Shown here: in pieces, positions 1-6,539 of the stretch
How the letters are laid out: the number at the start of each line of letters is the position of its first letter
Position numbering within the stretch: the first letter of the stretch is position 1
Source of the DNA: Paludibacter sp.
GTDB lineage: Bacteria > Bacteroidota > Bacteroidia > Bacteroidales > Paludibacteraceae
Direction: 5' to 3'
Length of the DNA stretch: 10,875 nt
Assembly: GCA_028748945.1 (NCBI GenBank)
Contig: JAQTOL010000065.1
Coordinates: 1-10,875, forward strand
Made by a program: the position numbers and the translations under genes
The notes under the pieces: model-generated
Seen by the model: the letters and a program-made list of their open reading frames with translations, nothing else
Told to the model about the DNA's origin: nothing
Database searches by the model: none

Positions 1-808
1 CGCGGCACAATTCGAAATGCAGGGTTTGACCGGGTTGCAGGGTCAGATGATCCTGGAAAATTTTGAAATAAGCCCCAAAATCTGGAATAGGAAAATGGTT
101 GGGATGCTCGTAATTAATTCCCAGACCGCCGCCCACGTTCACATGATCGAGCTTAACATTGTGTGCTAAAAATGTATTTTGAATTTCATTTACCTTTACA
201 CACAAGCCCTGAAAAGAAGTCATGTCGGTAATTTGTGAACCGATATGGAAATGAATCCCAATGAGTCTAATATTAGCCAGAGTAGGTATCAGGTCTATAA
301 CCTGATCCAGTTCCGACATGTTGATACCAAATTTGTTTTCACTCAGTCCGGTGGTGATATAATGATGCGTGTGCGCACTCACATTGGGATTAATGCGTAA
401 AGCTATTTTGGCAATTTTCCCTTTCGCGGCAGCAAGTTCATTGATGACCTCCAGTTCGGGAATAGATTCCACATTGAAACAAAAAATATCGTTATCCAGC
501 CCCAGATTGATTTCCCAGTCGGCTTTACCGACACCGGCAAAAACAACTTTCGATGGAGCAATGCCTGCTTTGATAGCCGCTTCCACTTCGCCGCCACTCA
601 CACAATCGGCGCCCAGTCCGGCTTCTTTTATCACTGCCAGCACGCTGGGATTTACATTGGCTTTCAGCGCATAATGCACGTGGAAATCCGATTTCTTTGC
701 CTGTTGGTTTATTTCTTCGAGCGTGGTTCGAAGCGTATCTAAATCGTAATAATAAAAGGGTGTTTGAATGTCCTTGAATTTATCTATCGGGTAGTTTGCT
801 TTTATCAT
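1..808 (-). CDS. lysA: Diaminopimelate decarboxylase, C-terminus cut by window edge
   Basis: Catalyses the last step of lysine synthesis, PLP-dependent decarboxylation of meso-diaminopimelate to L-lysine, in the cytoplasm. About 269 N-terminal residues are visible, read by translating the minus strand from the ATG at 808. Family landmarks in order are HYALKAN, with the PLP-binding lysine at about residue 49, then GADCVSGGE, then NKFGI, then the HFHIGSQ motif of the alanine-racemase-fold barrel, then the phosphate-binding GGGLG. The last visible residues are FELCR, where this family usually has an E-x-G-R signature, so a Gly-to-Cys change is possible there. The gene lies directly downstream of lysC on the same strand, which fits a two-gene lysine unit. 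No promoter box was found in the 126-bp gap, so co-transcription with lysC is inferred. The family call is secure; the C-terminal beta domain lies outside the window. Confidence 0.95.
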   Translation of the reverse strand, partial: MIKANYPIDKFKDIQTPFYYYDLDTLRTTLEEINQQAKKSDFHVHYALKANVNPSVLAVIKEAGLGADCVSGGEVEAAIKAGIAPSKVVFAGVGKADWEINLGLDNDIFCFNVESIPELEVINELAAAKGKIAKIALRINPNVSAHTHHYITTGLSENKFGINMSELDQVIDLIPTLANIRLIGIHFHIGSQITDMTSFQGLCVKVNEIQNTFLAHNVKLDHVNVGGGLGINYEHPNHFPIPDFGAYFKIFQDHLTLQPGQTLHFELCR

Positions 809-823
809 AATGAAAATGAAGAA

Positions 824-926
824 CCCCAAACCCCTAAAGGGGCTTAAGATTTGATTTGTTGAATTGTTTTAAACCGTAATTAAAAACATTATAACTATGT
901 TTTTAAGCCCCTTTAGGGGTTTGGGG
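824..926. repeat. Palindromic intergenic element with 24-nt perfect inverted arms
   Basis: The arm at 824-847 and the arm at 903-926 are exact reverse complements, separated by a 55-nt AT-rich spacer. Each arm also contains its own small palindrome, CCCCTAAAGGGG (831-842 and its mate), so each arm can fold alone or the two can pair into a long stem. The element fills nearly the whole lysC-lysA gap: it begins 8 nt after the lysC stop and ends 15 nt before the lysA start. GC-rich arms in an AT-rich gap resemble the REP-like palindromic repeats found between genes in Bacteroidetes genomes; that assignment is inference. In the mRNA it could act as a partial terminator or as an RNase barrier that sets the lysC:lysA ratio. 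Confidence 0.85.
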
Positions 927-934
927 TCGTTGTT

Positions 935-2248
935 TTAATTAAATAGTGCTTCACTTAAAGCGTTCAATGCTCTTTTTTTATCCTCAGCTTTGATAAGGAA
1001 TGAAATGTTGTAGTTGCTGCCACCATACGATACCATCCGCACGGGAATGTCTTTCAGGGCATTCACTACTTTGGCCTGGAATCCTATATTTTCGTAAGGC
1101 ATATCGCCTACCACACAGATAATAACCATGTCTTTATCCACGGTTACCGTACCGAATTTCTTTAAATCGTTTACAATTTCATCCAGTCGTTTCACGTTGT
1201 CGATGGAAACCGAAACACCGACTTCCGATGTCGTTACCAAATCGATAGGAGTTTGATACGATTCGAAAATTTCAAACACTTTGCGCAAAAAACCATGAGC
1301 CAGTAACATGCGGCCTGATTTAATTTTAATGGCGGTAATGCCGTCTTTGGCAGCAACAGCCTCAATTTTTTTGCTGATTTTTTTTGTCGAAATCAATGTG
1401 CCTGCCGCGGTTGGATCCATGGTGTTAAGCAACCGTACCGGGATATTATTTAATTTTGCCGGTAAAATACAGGTTGGATGCAGAATTTTGGCACCAAAAT
1501 AAGCCAACTCGGCAGCTTCTTCGAAATGCAATACCGGGACGGGTTTCGTTCCTTCCACAAAACGCGGATCGTTGTTGTGCATACCGTCGATGTCCGTCCA
1601 GATTTGAATTTCGTCGGCAAGTACCGCTGCTCCGATCAATGACGCTGAGTAATCACTTCCGCCTCGTTGCAAATTATCTATTTCCCCGTAAATATTTTTG
1701 CAAATAAATCCCTGGGTAATATAAATCATTTTGTCCGGCATAGACTCCAATTGGAGAGCAAGATTTTTAGCTATATAAGCGGTATCCGGTTCGCCATTTT
1801 TATCGATACGCATAAACTCCAACGCAGGAAGCATCACGCTGTTCTCGCCAATTTCCTGTAAATAAAGTTGAAATATTGCCGTCGAAAGCAGTTCGCCTTC
1901 GGATAAAATAGCTTTCTCTTCGAATAAGGTAAAAATTGATTTTGAAAATGAACGTAAATAGTCAAAATGCGATTTGAGTAATAGTCCGGCCTGGGACTTA
2001 TATTCAGTTGTACTGTATAATTCTTCAACTACGTCATTGTATTTTTGTTCCAGCATGTTTATGCGTTCCAAACCTCCGGCCAGGTTATTCTTATATAAAT
2101 AATCGGAAATCTCGACCAGATTATTGGTTGTTCCCGACATAGCCGATAAAACAACAATTTTTTGTTGCCCATCACAGATCAGTTTGGCAACCTCTTTCAT
2201 TCGTGCAGCTGAGCCTACGGATGTTCCGCCGAATTTTAATACTTTCAT
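935..2248 (-). CDS. lysC: Aspartate kinase, monofunctional, with tandem ACT domains
   Basis: Phosphorylates L-aspartate to aspartyl-4-phosphate, the first step towards lysine, threonine, methionine and diaminopimelate for the cell wall. The protein has 437 residues. The amino-acid-kinase domain starts at once with KFGGTS (residues 5-10), followed by SEGELLS (116-122), RGGSD (195-199) and the WTDIDG...DPR block (217-229). Two ACT regulatory domains follow from about residue 303 to the end. The length and absence of a homoserine dehydrogenase domain mark it as monofunctional. The ATG at 2248 was chosen because the family begins with MKVLKFGG; a longer reading to 2314 would translate across the promoter box. 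Pairing with lysA suggests a lysine-responsive enzyme, but the effector cannot be read from the sequence. Confidence 0.95.
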   Translation of the reverse strand: MKVLKFGGTSVGSAARMKEVAKLICDGQQKIVVLSAMSGTTNNLVEISDYLYKNNLAGGLERINMLEQKYNDVVEELYSTTEYKSQAGLLLKSHFDYLRSFSKSIFTLFEEKAILSEGELLSTAIFQLYLQEIGENSVMLPALEFMRIDKNGEPDTAYIAKNLALQLESMPDKMIYITQGFICKNIYGEIDNLQRGGSDYSASLIGAAVLADEIQIWTDIDGMHNNDPRFVEGTKPVPVLHFEEAAELAYFGAKILHPTCILPAKLNNIPVRLLNTMDPTAAGTLISTKKISKKIEAVAAKDGITAIKIKSGRMLLAHGFLRKVFEIFESYQTPIDLVTTSEVGVSVSIDNVKRLDEIVNDLKKFGTVTVDKDMVIICVVGDMPYENIGFQAKVVNALKDIPVRMVSYGGSNYNISFLIKAEDKKRALNALSEALFN

Positions 2249-2291
2249 TTCTTTCGTGTTATATTGTGTTTGAACTGAATATAATTGAGCA

Positions 2292-2299
2292 CAAAAGTA
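2292..2299 (-). promoter_or_regulatory. Bacteroidetes -7 box for lysC
   Basis: On the minus strand this reads TACTTTTG, an exact match to the TAnnTTTG -7 box of Bacteroidetes sigma-ABfr promoters. It lies 43 nt before the lysC ATG. No well-spaced TTG -33 element was found. The short leader leaves no room for a lysine riboswitch. Confidence 0.55.
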
Positions 2300-2346
2300 A
2301 TATTTTTTTCTCAATAATTTCCATAGGGTATCTCGATTAATTGTTT

Positions 2347-2354
2347 TATATTTG
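2347..2354 (+). promoter_or_regulatory. Bacteroidetes -7 box for the GH9/CE4 gene
   Basis: Reads TATATTTG, an exact match to TAnnTTTG, ending 19 nt before the ATG at 2374. It is divergent from the lysC promoter box, with about 47 nt between them. It also argues against an upstream TTG start at 2341, which would lie inside the promoter. No clear -33 element was seen. Confidence 0.5.
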
Positions 2355-2373
2355 CAAAAAAATGTGCCTAAAC

Positions 2374-5013
2374 ATGAGAAAAAGAATAGTTTTTGTATTC
2401 TTATCTACTTTCTGTTTCATTACTTTCGCTTACGGTATTGATGCATGGATTCGGATTAACCAATTGGGTTATTTGCCGAATGCGCAAAAAAAGGCCGTTT
2501 TGTTAAGTGAATCGGATCTGGAAGTTAAACAGTTTACGCTGCATGATGCACTTACCAACAAAGAGTTGGCTACATTCAACACCGTGAAAAAGTGGGGCGA
2601 ATTCCAAAATTATCAAAGTACTTATATCCTCGATTTTTCATCCTTTCATCTTGAGGGAGCTTTTTATATTAAAGCAGGATTAATCTACTCCCCAACAATT
2701 TTTATCAATAAAAATACATATCTCGGGAGTGCCGATTTCTTGTTAAATTATATGCGCCAGCAACGATGCGGCTACAATCCATCACTTAACGCGCTTTGTC
2801 ATCAGAATGATGGTTTCGAAGTGTATGGAGAAGATATAAATACAAATCAGGGAAACGAAGAGGAAACTGTCCGGTCGGGAAGGAGAACCGGGAAAAAAAA
2901 TATCAGTTTTTATACACCCGAGTCAACTTCAACAGCTAAATTATTAGATGTGCGGGGTGGATGGCACGATGCATCCGATTATTTACGCTATGGAACTACT
3001 TCCGCCAACGCTGTTTACCAAATGCTTTTTGCCTATCAGATGAATCCGGCCTCTTTTTCCGACACACACGATGCTGCCGGTAGAGTCGGGAAAAACGGGA
3101 TTCCGGATATACTTGATGAGGATAAATGGGGGCTGGATTGGTTATTGGAAATGTATCCGAGTGAAGACGTTTTATACCATCAGGTTGCCGATGACCGTGA
3201 CCATGCTTCCTTTCGGCTGCCTGCTGAAGACCGGGTGGATTACGGTTGGGGTCCCGGAACCGGACGCCCTGTTTATCGTGCCACGGGACAACCTCAGGGA
3301 CTTTTTGATTATAAAAACCGTTCGACCGGGATTGCGTCTATTGCCGGGAAATATTCATCAGCTTTCGCTTTGGGTGCCGATCTGTTGGCAAAGTATTATC
3401 CGGCCTTCGTTGACAGTTTAAGTGTAAAAGCGGTGGAAGCTTATAATTACGGGAAAAAGAATCCCGGCGTTTGTCAGACTGTACCGGCCAAATCACCTTA
3501 TTTTTACGAAGAAGAAAATTGGGCGGATGATATGGAACTGGCCGGGACACAATTGTACCGGTTGACATACGATGGAAGTTACCTGAATGATGCGGCAGCC
3601 TATGGACGTATGGAACCGGTTTCGCCCTGGATGTGTTCGGATACGGCCCGTCATTATCAATGGTATCCGTTTATCAATCTGGGGCATTATATGTTGGCAA
3701 ATGTAGAAAATCCACGGTACCAAAAGGAATTTCTGCTTGATATGACCGATGGAATTCAACGAATGAAATTACGTGCCGCGGATAATCCTTTTAATGTTGG
3801 TGTACCAATGATCTGGTGTTCGAATAATCTGGTGGTGGCAATTGCCACACAATGTAAGTTATATCGTACCATAACAAACGATTCAACGTATCTGGATATG
3901 GAAAATTCGTTGGTTGACTGGCTCTTTGGCTGCAATCCCTGGGGAACCAGCATGATTGTCGGATTACCAAAACTGGGCGTTACGCCTTCCGATCCGCATT
4001 CCGCTTTGTGGCACAATCGTCACATCCCGATTTCAGGAGGTCTGGTCGATGGTCCTGTTCATAGAAATACCTATACTCATGCTATCGGTGCACGTTTGTC
4101 AAAAACGGATGCATATGAGCGTTTCCAAAGCGACTGGGCGGTATATCATGACGATTATCTGGATTATTCGACCAACGAGCCAACCATGGATGGAACGGCC
4201 TCGCTAACTTACCTGCTGGGATCCAAACAACAGGAAGGAGTCCCGGATAAGACGGCGGATAATAATGTCTACACCGAAGGAGGTATTACCCGTACCAACC
4301 CGGATATAAAACAAATATCCCTTGTTTTTTCCGGTCATGAATTTGCCGATGGTTACAACACGATACGCAAAACATTGAAAATGCTTCATATAAAAGCATC
4401 CTTCTTTTTTACCGGAGATTTTTACCGGAATCCGAAATATAAATCCGTGATTAAAGGCTTACTGGAAGATAAACAATATTTAGGTGCGCATTCCGATAAA
4501 CATTTGCTCTATTGCTCGTTCCAAAACAGGGATTCCACATTGGTAACAAAGGATGAATTCTTGAACGATTTAAAAGAGAATTACAAGGAAATGGAAAAAT
4601 TCGGTATTGAAAAGAATCAGGCTCCTTTCTTTTTGCCATCATACGAGTGGTATAACGACAGCATCAGCAAATGGTGTGATGAAGTTGGAATACATCTTGT
4701 GAATTTTACCCCCGGAACATTATCCAACGGTGATTATACCACTCCTGAAATGCGGGAAAAATATTATTCGAGTACCGAAATTTACAAGCGCATCATGCAG
4801 GTAGAAGCTACTGATGGATTGAACGGTCACATCCTGCTTTTTCATATTGGTACCGATAAGCGCAGGCAGGATAAATTTTATAAGCAGTTATATAACCTGT
4901 TGATTGATCTGTCAAGAGATGGATATGATTTTGTGGATTTGTATCAATCAACCGATGCAGTGGAGAAAAATAAAGAGTTTACACCCGATAAAAAAAGTAA
5001 AAGGAAGAACTGA
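2374..5013 (+). CDS. Secreted GH9 glycanase fused to a divergent CE4-like (NodB) deacetylase domain
   Basis: An 879-residue predicted exported enzyme. Residues 1-21 form a signal peptide (MRKR, hydrophobic core, cut near AYG). Residues about 23-110 look like the Ig-like CelD_N domain that precedes many GH9 enzymes. Residues about 125-625 are a GH9 catalytic domain: GGWHDASDY carries the Asp pair D199/D202, DPHSALWHNRH (540-550) is the histidine block, and DYSTNEP carries the expected general acid E602. After a short linker, about 646-860 form a NodB-like domain with the GAHSDKH motif (H706, H710) and ILLFH (H824). The usual TFDD motif is replaced by LVFSGHEFADG (650-660). Family knowledge predicts cleavage of beta-1,4-glucans such as cellulose, glucomannan or xyloglucan; removal of acetyl groups by the second domain is inference. 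No type IX secretion C-terminal domain is seen. The start at 2374 gives a good signal peptide and lies after the promoter box. Confidence 0.88.
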   Translation: MRKRIVFVFLSTFCFITFAYGIDAWIRINQLGYLPNAQKKAVLLSESDLEVKQFTLHDALTNKELATFNTVKKWGEFQNYQSTYILDFSSFHLEGAFYIKAGLIYSPTIFINKNTYLGSADFLLNYMRQQRCGYNPSLNALCHQNDGFEVYGEDINTNQGNEEETVRSGRRTGKKNISFYTPESTSTAKLLDVRGGWHDASDYLRYGTTSANAVYQMLFAYQMNPASFSDTHDAAGRVGKNGIPDILDEDKWGLDWLLEMYPSEDVLYHQVADDRDHASFRLPAEDRVDYGWGPGTGRPVYRATGQPQGLFDYKNRSTGIASIAGKYSSAFALGADLLAKYYPAFVDSLSVKAVEAYNYGKKNPGVCQTVPAKSPYFYEEENWADDMELAGTQLYRLTYDGSYLNDAAAYGRMEPVSPWMCSDTARHYQWYPFINLGHYMLANVENPRYQKEFLLDMTDGIQRMKLRAADNPFNVGVPMIWCSNNLVVAIATQCKLYRTITNDSTYLDMENSLVDWLFGCNPWGTSMIVGLPKLGVTPSDPHSALWHNRHIPISGGLVDGPVHRNTYTHAIGARLSKTDAYERFQSDWAVYHDDYLDYSTNEPTMDGTASLTYLLGSKQQEGVPDKTADNNVYTEGGITRTNPDIKQISLVFSGHEFADGYNTIRKTLKMLHIKASFFFTGDFYRNPKYKSVIKGLLEDKQYLGAHSDKHLLYCSFQNRDSTLVTKDEFLNDLKENYKEMEKFGIEKNQAPFFLPSYEWYNDSISKWCDEVGIHLVNFTPGTLSNGDYTTPEMREKYYSSTEIYKRIMQVEATDGLNGHILLFHIGTDKRRQDKFYKQLYNLLIDLSRDGYDFVDLYQSTDAVEKNKEFTPDKKSKRKN

Positions 5014-5030
5014 AAAGTTCTTCCTTTTAC
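4997..5030. terminator. Shared bidirectional hairpin terminator, overlapping the GH9/CE4 stop codon
   Basis: The arms at 4997-5011 and 5016-5030 form a perfect 15-bp stem with a GAAA loop. The TGA stop of the enzyme (5011-5013) lies at the top of the stem, so the last codons are part of the hairpin. On the plus strand a short T run follows at 5037-5040. On the minus strand the stem is followed directly by seven T residues (complement of 4990-4996), which makes it an even better terminator for the oncoming tRNA-His transcript. Confidence 0.85.
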
Positions 5031-5046
5031 CTGCTGTTTTAATAAG

Positions 5047-5121
5047 GGTGGGAGACGGGGCTCGAACCCGCGACTTTCGGAACCACAAACCGACGCTCTA
5101 ACCAACTGAGCTACAACCACC
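5047..5121 (-). tRNA. tRNA-His (GTG anticodon)
   Basis: The minus strand folds into a cloverleaf with D-arm GCTC/GAGC, anticodon loop TTGTGGT giving anticodon GTG, and T-loop TTCGAGC. An extra 5' G (5121) faces C73 (5047), the identity pair specific to tRNA-His. CCA is not encoded. The acceptor stem has two adjacent mismatches by my alignment (T5/C68 and T6/T67), and the last anticodon-stem pair is T31/T39; these are unusual. A good promoter lies upstream and a strong terminator downstream, so the gene appears to be expressed. Identity is secure; the mismatches are discussed in the findings. Confidence 0.92.
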
Positions 5122-5135
5122 GTGTTTAGCGAGTG

Positions 5136-5167
5136 CAAAGATACTACAGCAAATGATTTTGTGCAAC
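5136..5167 (-). promoter_or_regulatory. Promoter of tRNA-His
   Basis: On the minus strand a GTTG -33 element (5164-5167) is followed after a 20-nt gap by TATCTTTG (5136-5143), matching TAnnTTTG. This is the expected Bacteroidetes spacing, and the tRNA starts 15 nt downstream. It is the best complete promoter in the window. Confidence 0.7.
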
Positions 5168-5234
5168 TATTTATTGAAAAAAAGATGCTATTTTTACAAG
5201 GGGTTAGTTACCAACGATTAAAGATTGAACAAAA

Positions 5235-5921
5235 ATGAAGTATAGTCTCGTAAATCCGGGTTTGGATATTCAGCTGGCTGAAATTCGTCGTAAAATCCGA
5301 CTTTCAATGAATGGAATTGTATCCGATCAAATGACCCGAAGCGGTATTATTTATAAATCAAATTTTGGTGTCAGTATACCCCGGATCAGGGAAATTGCAG
5401 CGACTTACACACCCGGTCACGATTTAGCCCAACGACTTTGGATGTTGGAGATTCGTGAAACAAAAATCATGGCAACATTGTTGGAACCCATAGATAAATT
5501 TTCTGCCGAAATGGCCGGGGATTGGGTTGCCGGATTTGATCAGATTGAGATTGTAGAACAATCCGTCATGAACTTGTTTTCCAAACTTTCATATAGTGAT
5601 TCCCTTTGCATTGAGTGGATACAATCCGATAGTGTCTGGATACAGATAACCGGGTTTATTTTAGCCGCACGAATCACAGATAAACTGAGCCATTCTCAGA
5701 TTACACTCATTATTGAAAAGGCAATTGAAATATCTTCGACTACTGATTTTCATCTTTATAAAGCGGTAGGACTTTGTTTAAGTCGTTTATGCCGGAATAA
5801 CGAAGAAACAGCGGGATTAATACGGAAAGGACTGGAAGGAATGTCCGGAAATCTTTCTGTTGGACAAAACTATATTTCCATGGAAGTGAAACAGGAAATG
5901 ATATTTTTGGGTTTTAAATAG
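5235..5921 (+). CDS. AlkD-like HEAT-repeat protein (DNA alkylation repair family)
   Basis: A 228-residue helical, cytoplasmic protein. It resembles the DNA alkylation repair superfamily related to AlkD, whose characterised members are glycosylases that remove 3- and 7-alkylated purines. Supporting features are the early NFGVSIPRIREIA segment, the RLWMLEIRETKIMATLL segment resembling the AlkD LWxxxxREx-A helix pair, and WVAGFDQIEIVEQ, all arranged as successive amphipathic helices. The usual AlkD catalytic Trp/Asp residues cannot be placed with confidence, so glycosylase activity is not assured; small Bacteroidetes members of this family are largely uncharacterised. It starts 113 nt from tRNA-His in divergent orientation. 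A weak TATTTTTA box near 5189 may be its -7 element. The next gene, a Fur regulator, follows after 49 nt. Confidence 0.75.
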   Translation: MKYSLVNPGLDIQLAEIRRKIRLSMNGIVSDQMTRSGIIYKSNFGVSIPRIREIAATYTPGHDLAQRLWMLEIRETKIMATLLEPIDKFSAEMAGDWVAGFDQIEIVEQSVMNLFSKLSYSDSLCIEWIQSDSVWIQITGFILAARITDKLSHSQITLIIEKAIEISSTTDFHLYKAVGLCLSRLCRNNEETAGLIRKGLEGMSGNLSVGQNYISMEVKQEMIFLGFK

Positions 5922-5943
5922 CACCAGATTTGCATAAAAGTTG

Positions 5944-5951
5944 TACTTTTG
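5944..5951 (+). promoter_or_regulatory. Bacteroidetes -7 box for the fur-family gene
   Basis: Reads TACTTTTG, an exact TAnnTTTG match, ending 19 nt before the ATG at 5971. It suggests the regulator has its own transcript and is not only read from the AlkD-like gene. A properly spaced -33 TTG was not found. Confidence 0.5.
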
Positions 5952-5970
5952 TTGATCACATTATTATTGG

Positions 5971-6432
5971 ATGAAAGAAGAAGGATCGTATATTGAGATT
6001 AAGGAGGTATTCACTGAATACCTCAAAAAACATCAGCATCGTAAAACTCCGGAACGGTATGCTATTTTAGAAAGGATATTTGCATACGAAGGTCATTTTA
6101 ATGCTGATATATTGTATAATATTATGCAGGAAAGCTATCGGGTCAGCCTTGCAACTATTTACAATACGCTGGAACTTTTGGTGGATTCGAAGTTGATTAT
6201 CAAACATCAGTTGGGTAGCCAGTTTGCACAATACGAGAAAGCGTTCGGGAGCAATACACATCATCATTTGATATGTACTAATTGCGGTAGAGTCAAAGAA
6301 TTCTCCGATAAGCCCATTCGTTTGGCAATACAGGCCAAGACTTTTGTTCATTTCGAAATGTCACACTATTCGCTTTATTTGTACGGACTTTGCAGTAAGT
6401 GCAAAGAACCCAAAAAGAAAAGCATCGATTGA
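5971..6432 (+). CDS. Fur-family transcriptional regulator
   Basis: A 153-residue DNA-binding metalloregulator. The N-terminal winged helix contains HRKTPERYAIL (residues 23-33) and the recognition helix region VSLATIYNTLELL (58-70), the hallmark of the Fur/PerR/Zur family. The dimerisation and metal domain has HHHLICTNCG (97-106), with C102xxC105 and C141xxC144 forming the structural zinc site. Further candidate regulatory ligands are H42, E89, H97-H99 and H127. Whether the signal is iron, peroxide, zinc or something else cannot be decided. It has its own -7 box and ends 107 nt before purA, separated by a strong hairpin. A 9-3-9 palindrome lies inside its early coding region (6004-6024) and could be an autoregulatory site; that is speculative. 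Confidence 0.92.
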   Translation: MKEEGSYIEIKEVFTEYLKKHQHRKTPERYAILERIFAYEGHFNADILYNIMQESYRVSLATIYNTLELLVDSKLIIKHQLGSQFAQYEKAFGSNTHHHLICTNCGRVKEFSDKPIRLAIQAKTFVHFEMSHYSLYLYGLCSKCKEPKKKSID

Positions 6433-6473
6433 AAAAAAAGAGTTGTTATTAAATGAATTAAAAATAAGATTTT

Positions 6474-6514
6474 GGATTAAAACCGGTTTTGCTAAACAAA
6501 ACCGGTTTTAATCC
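6474..6514 (+). terminator. 18-bp perfect hairpin between fur and purA
   Basis: The arms 6474-6491 and 6497-6514 are exact reverse complements with a 5-nt loop (CTAAA). It begins 41 nt after the fur-family stop and ends 25 nt before the purA ATG. The core AAAACCGGTTTT is itself a palindrome. No clean U tract follows the stem, so it may be a terminator of the regulator gene, a purA leader structure, or an operator. Placing it as a terminator is the simplest reading. Confidence 0.55.
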
Positions 6515-6539
6515 GATTTATACTAAAAATTATCATCCT

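Noticed and set aside
369..674. Plus-strand open frame of 101 codons
   Set aside because: It is antisense to lysA, whose conserved motifs occupy the same bases.
2249..2314. N-terminal extension of aspartate kinase by 22 residues
   Set aside because: It would translate across the TACTTTTG promoter box, and the family starts at MKVLKFGG.
2249..2330. Lysine riboswitch upstream of lysC
   Set aside because: Only about 40 nt lie between promoter box and start codon, far too short for a lysine aptamer.
2341..2373. TTG start for the GH9/CE4 protein, or ATG at 2362
   Set aside because: The TTG precedes and overlaps the TATATTTG box; the ATG at 2374 gives a better signal peptide. The ATG at 2362 remains a minor alternative.
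4944..5138. Minus-strand frame of 64 codons over tRNA-His
   Set aside because: Its sequence is a translation of the tRNA and terminator, a common annotation artefact.
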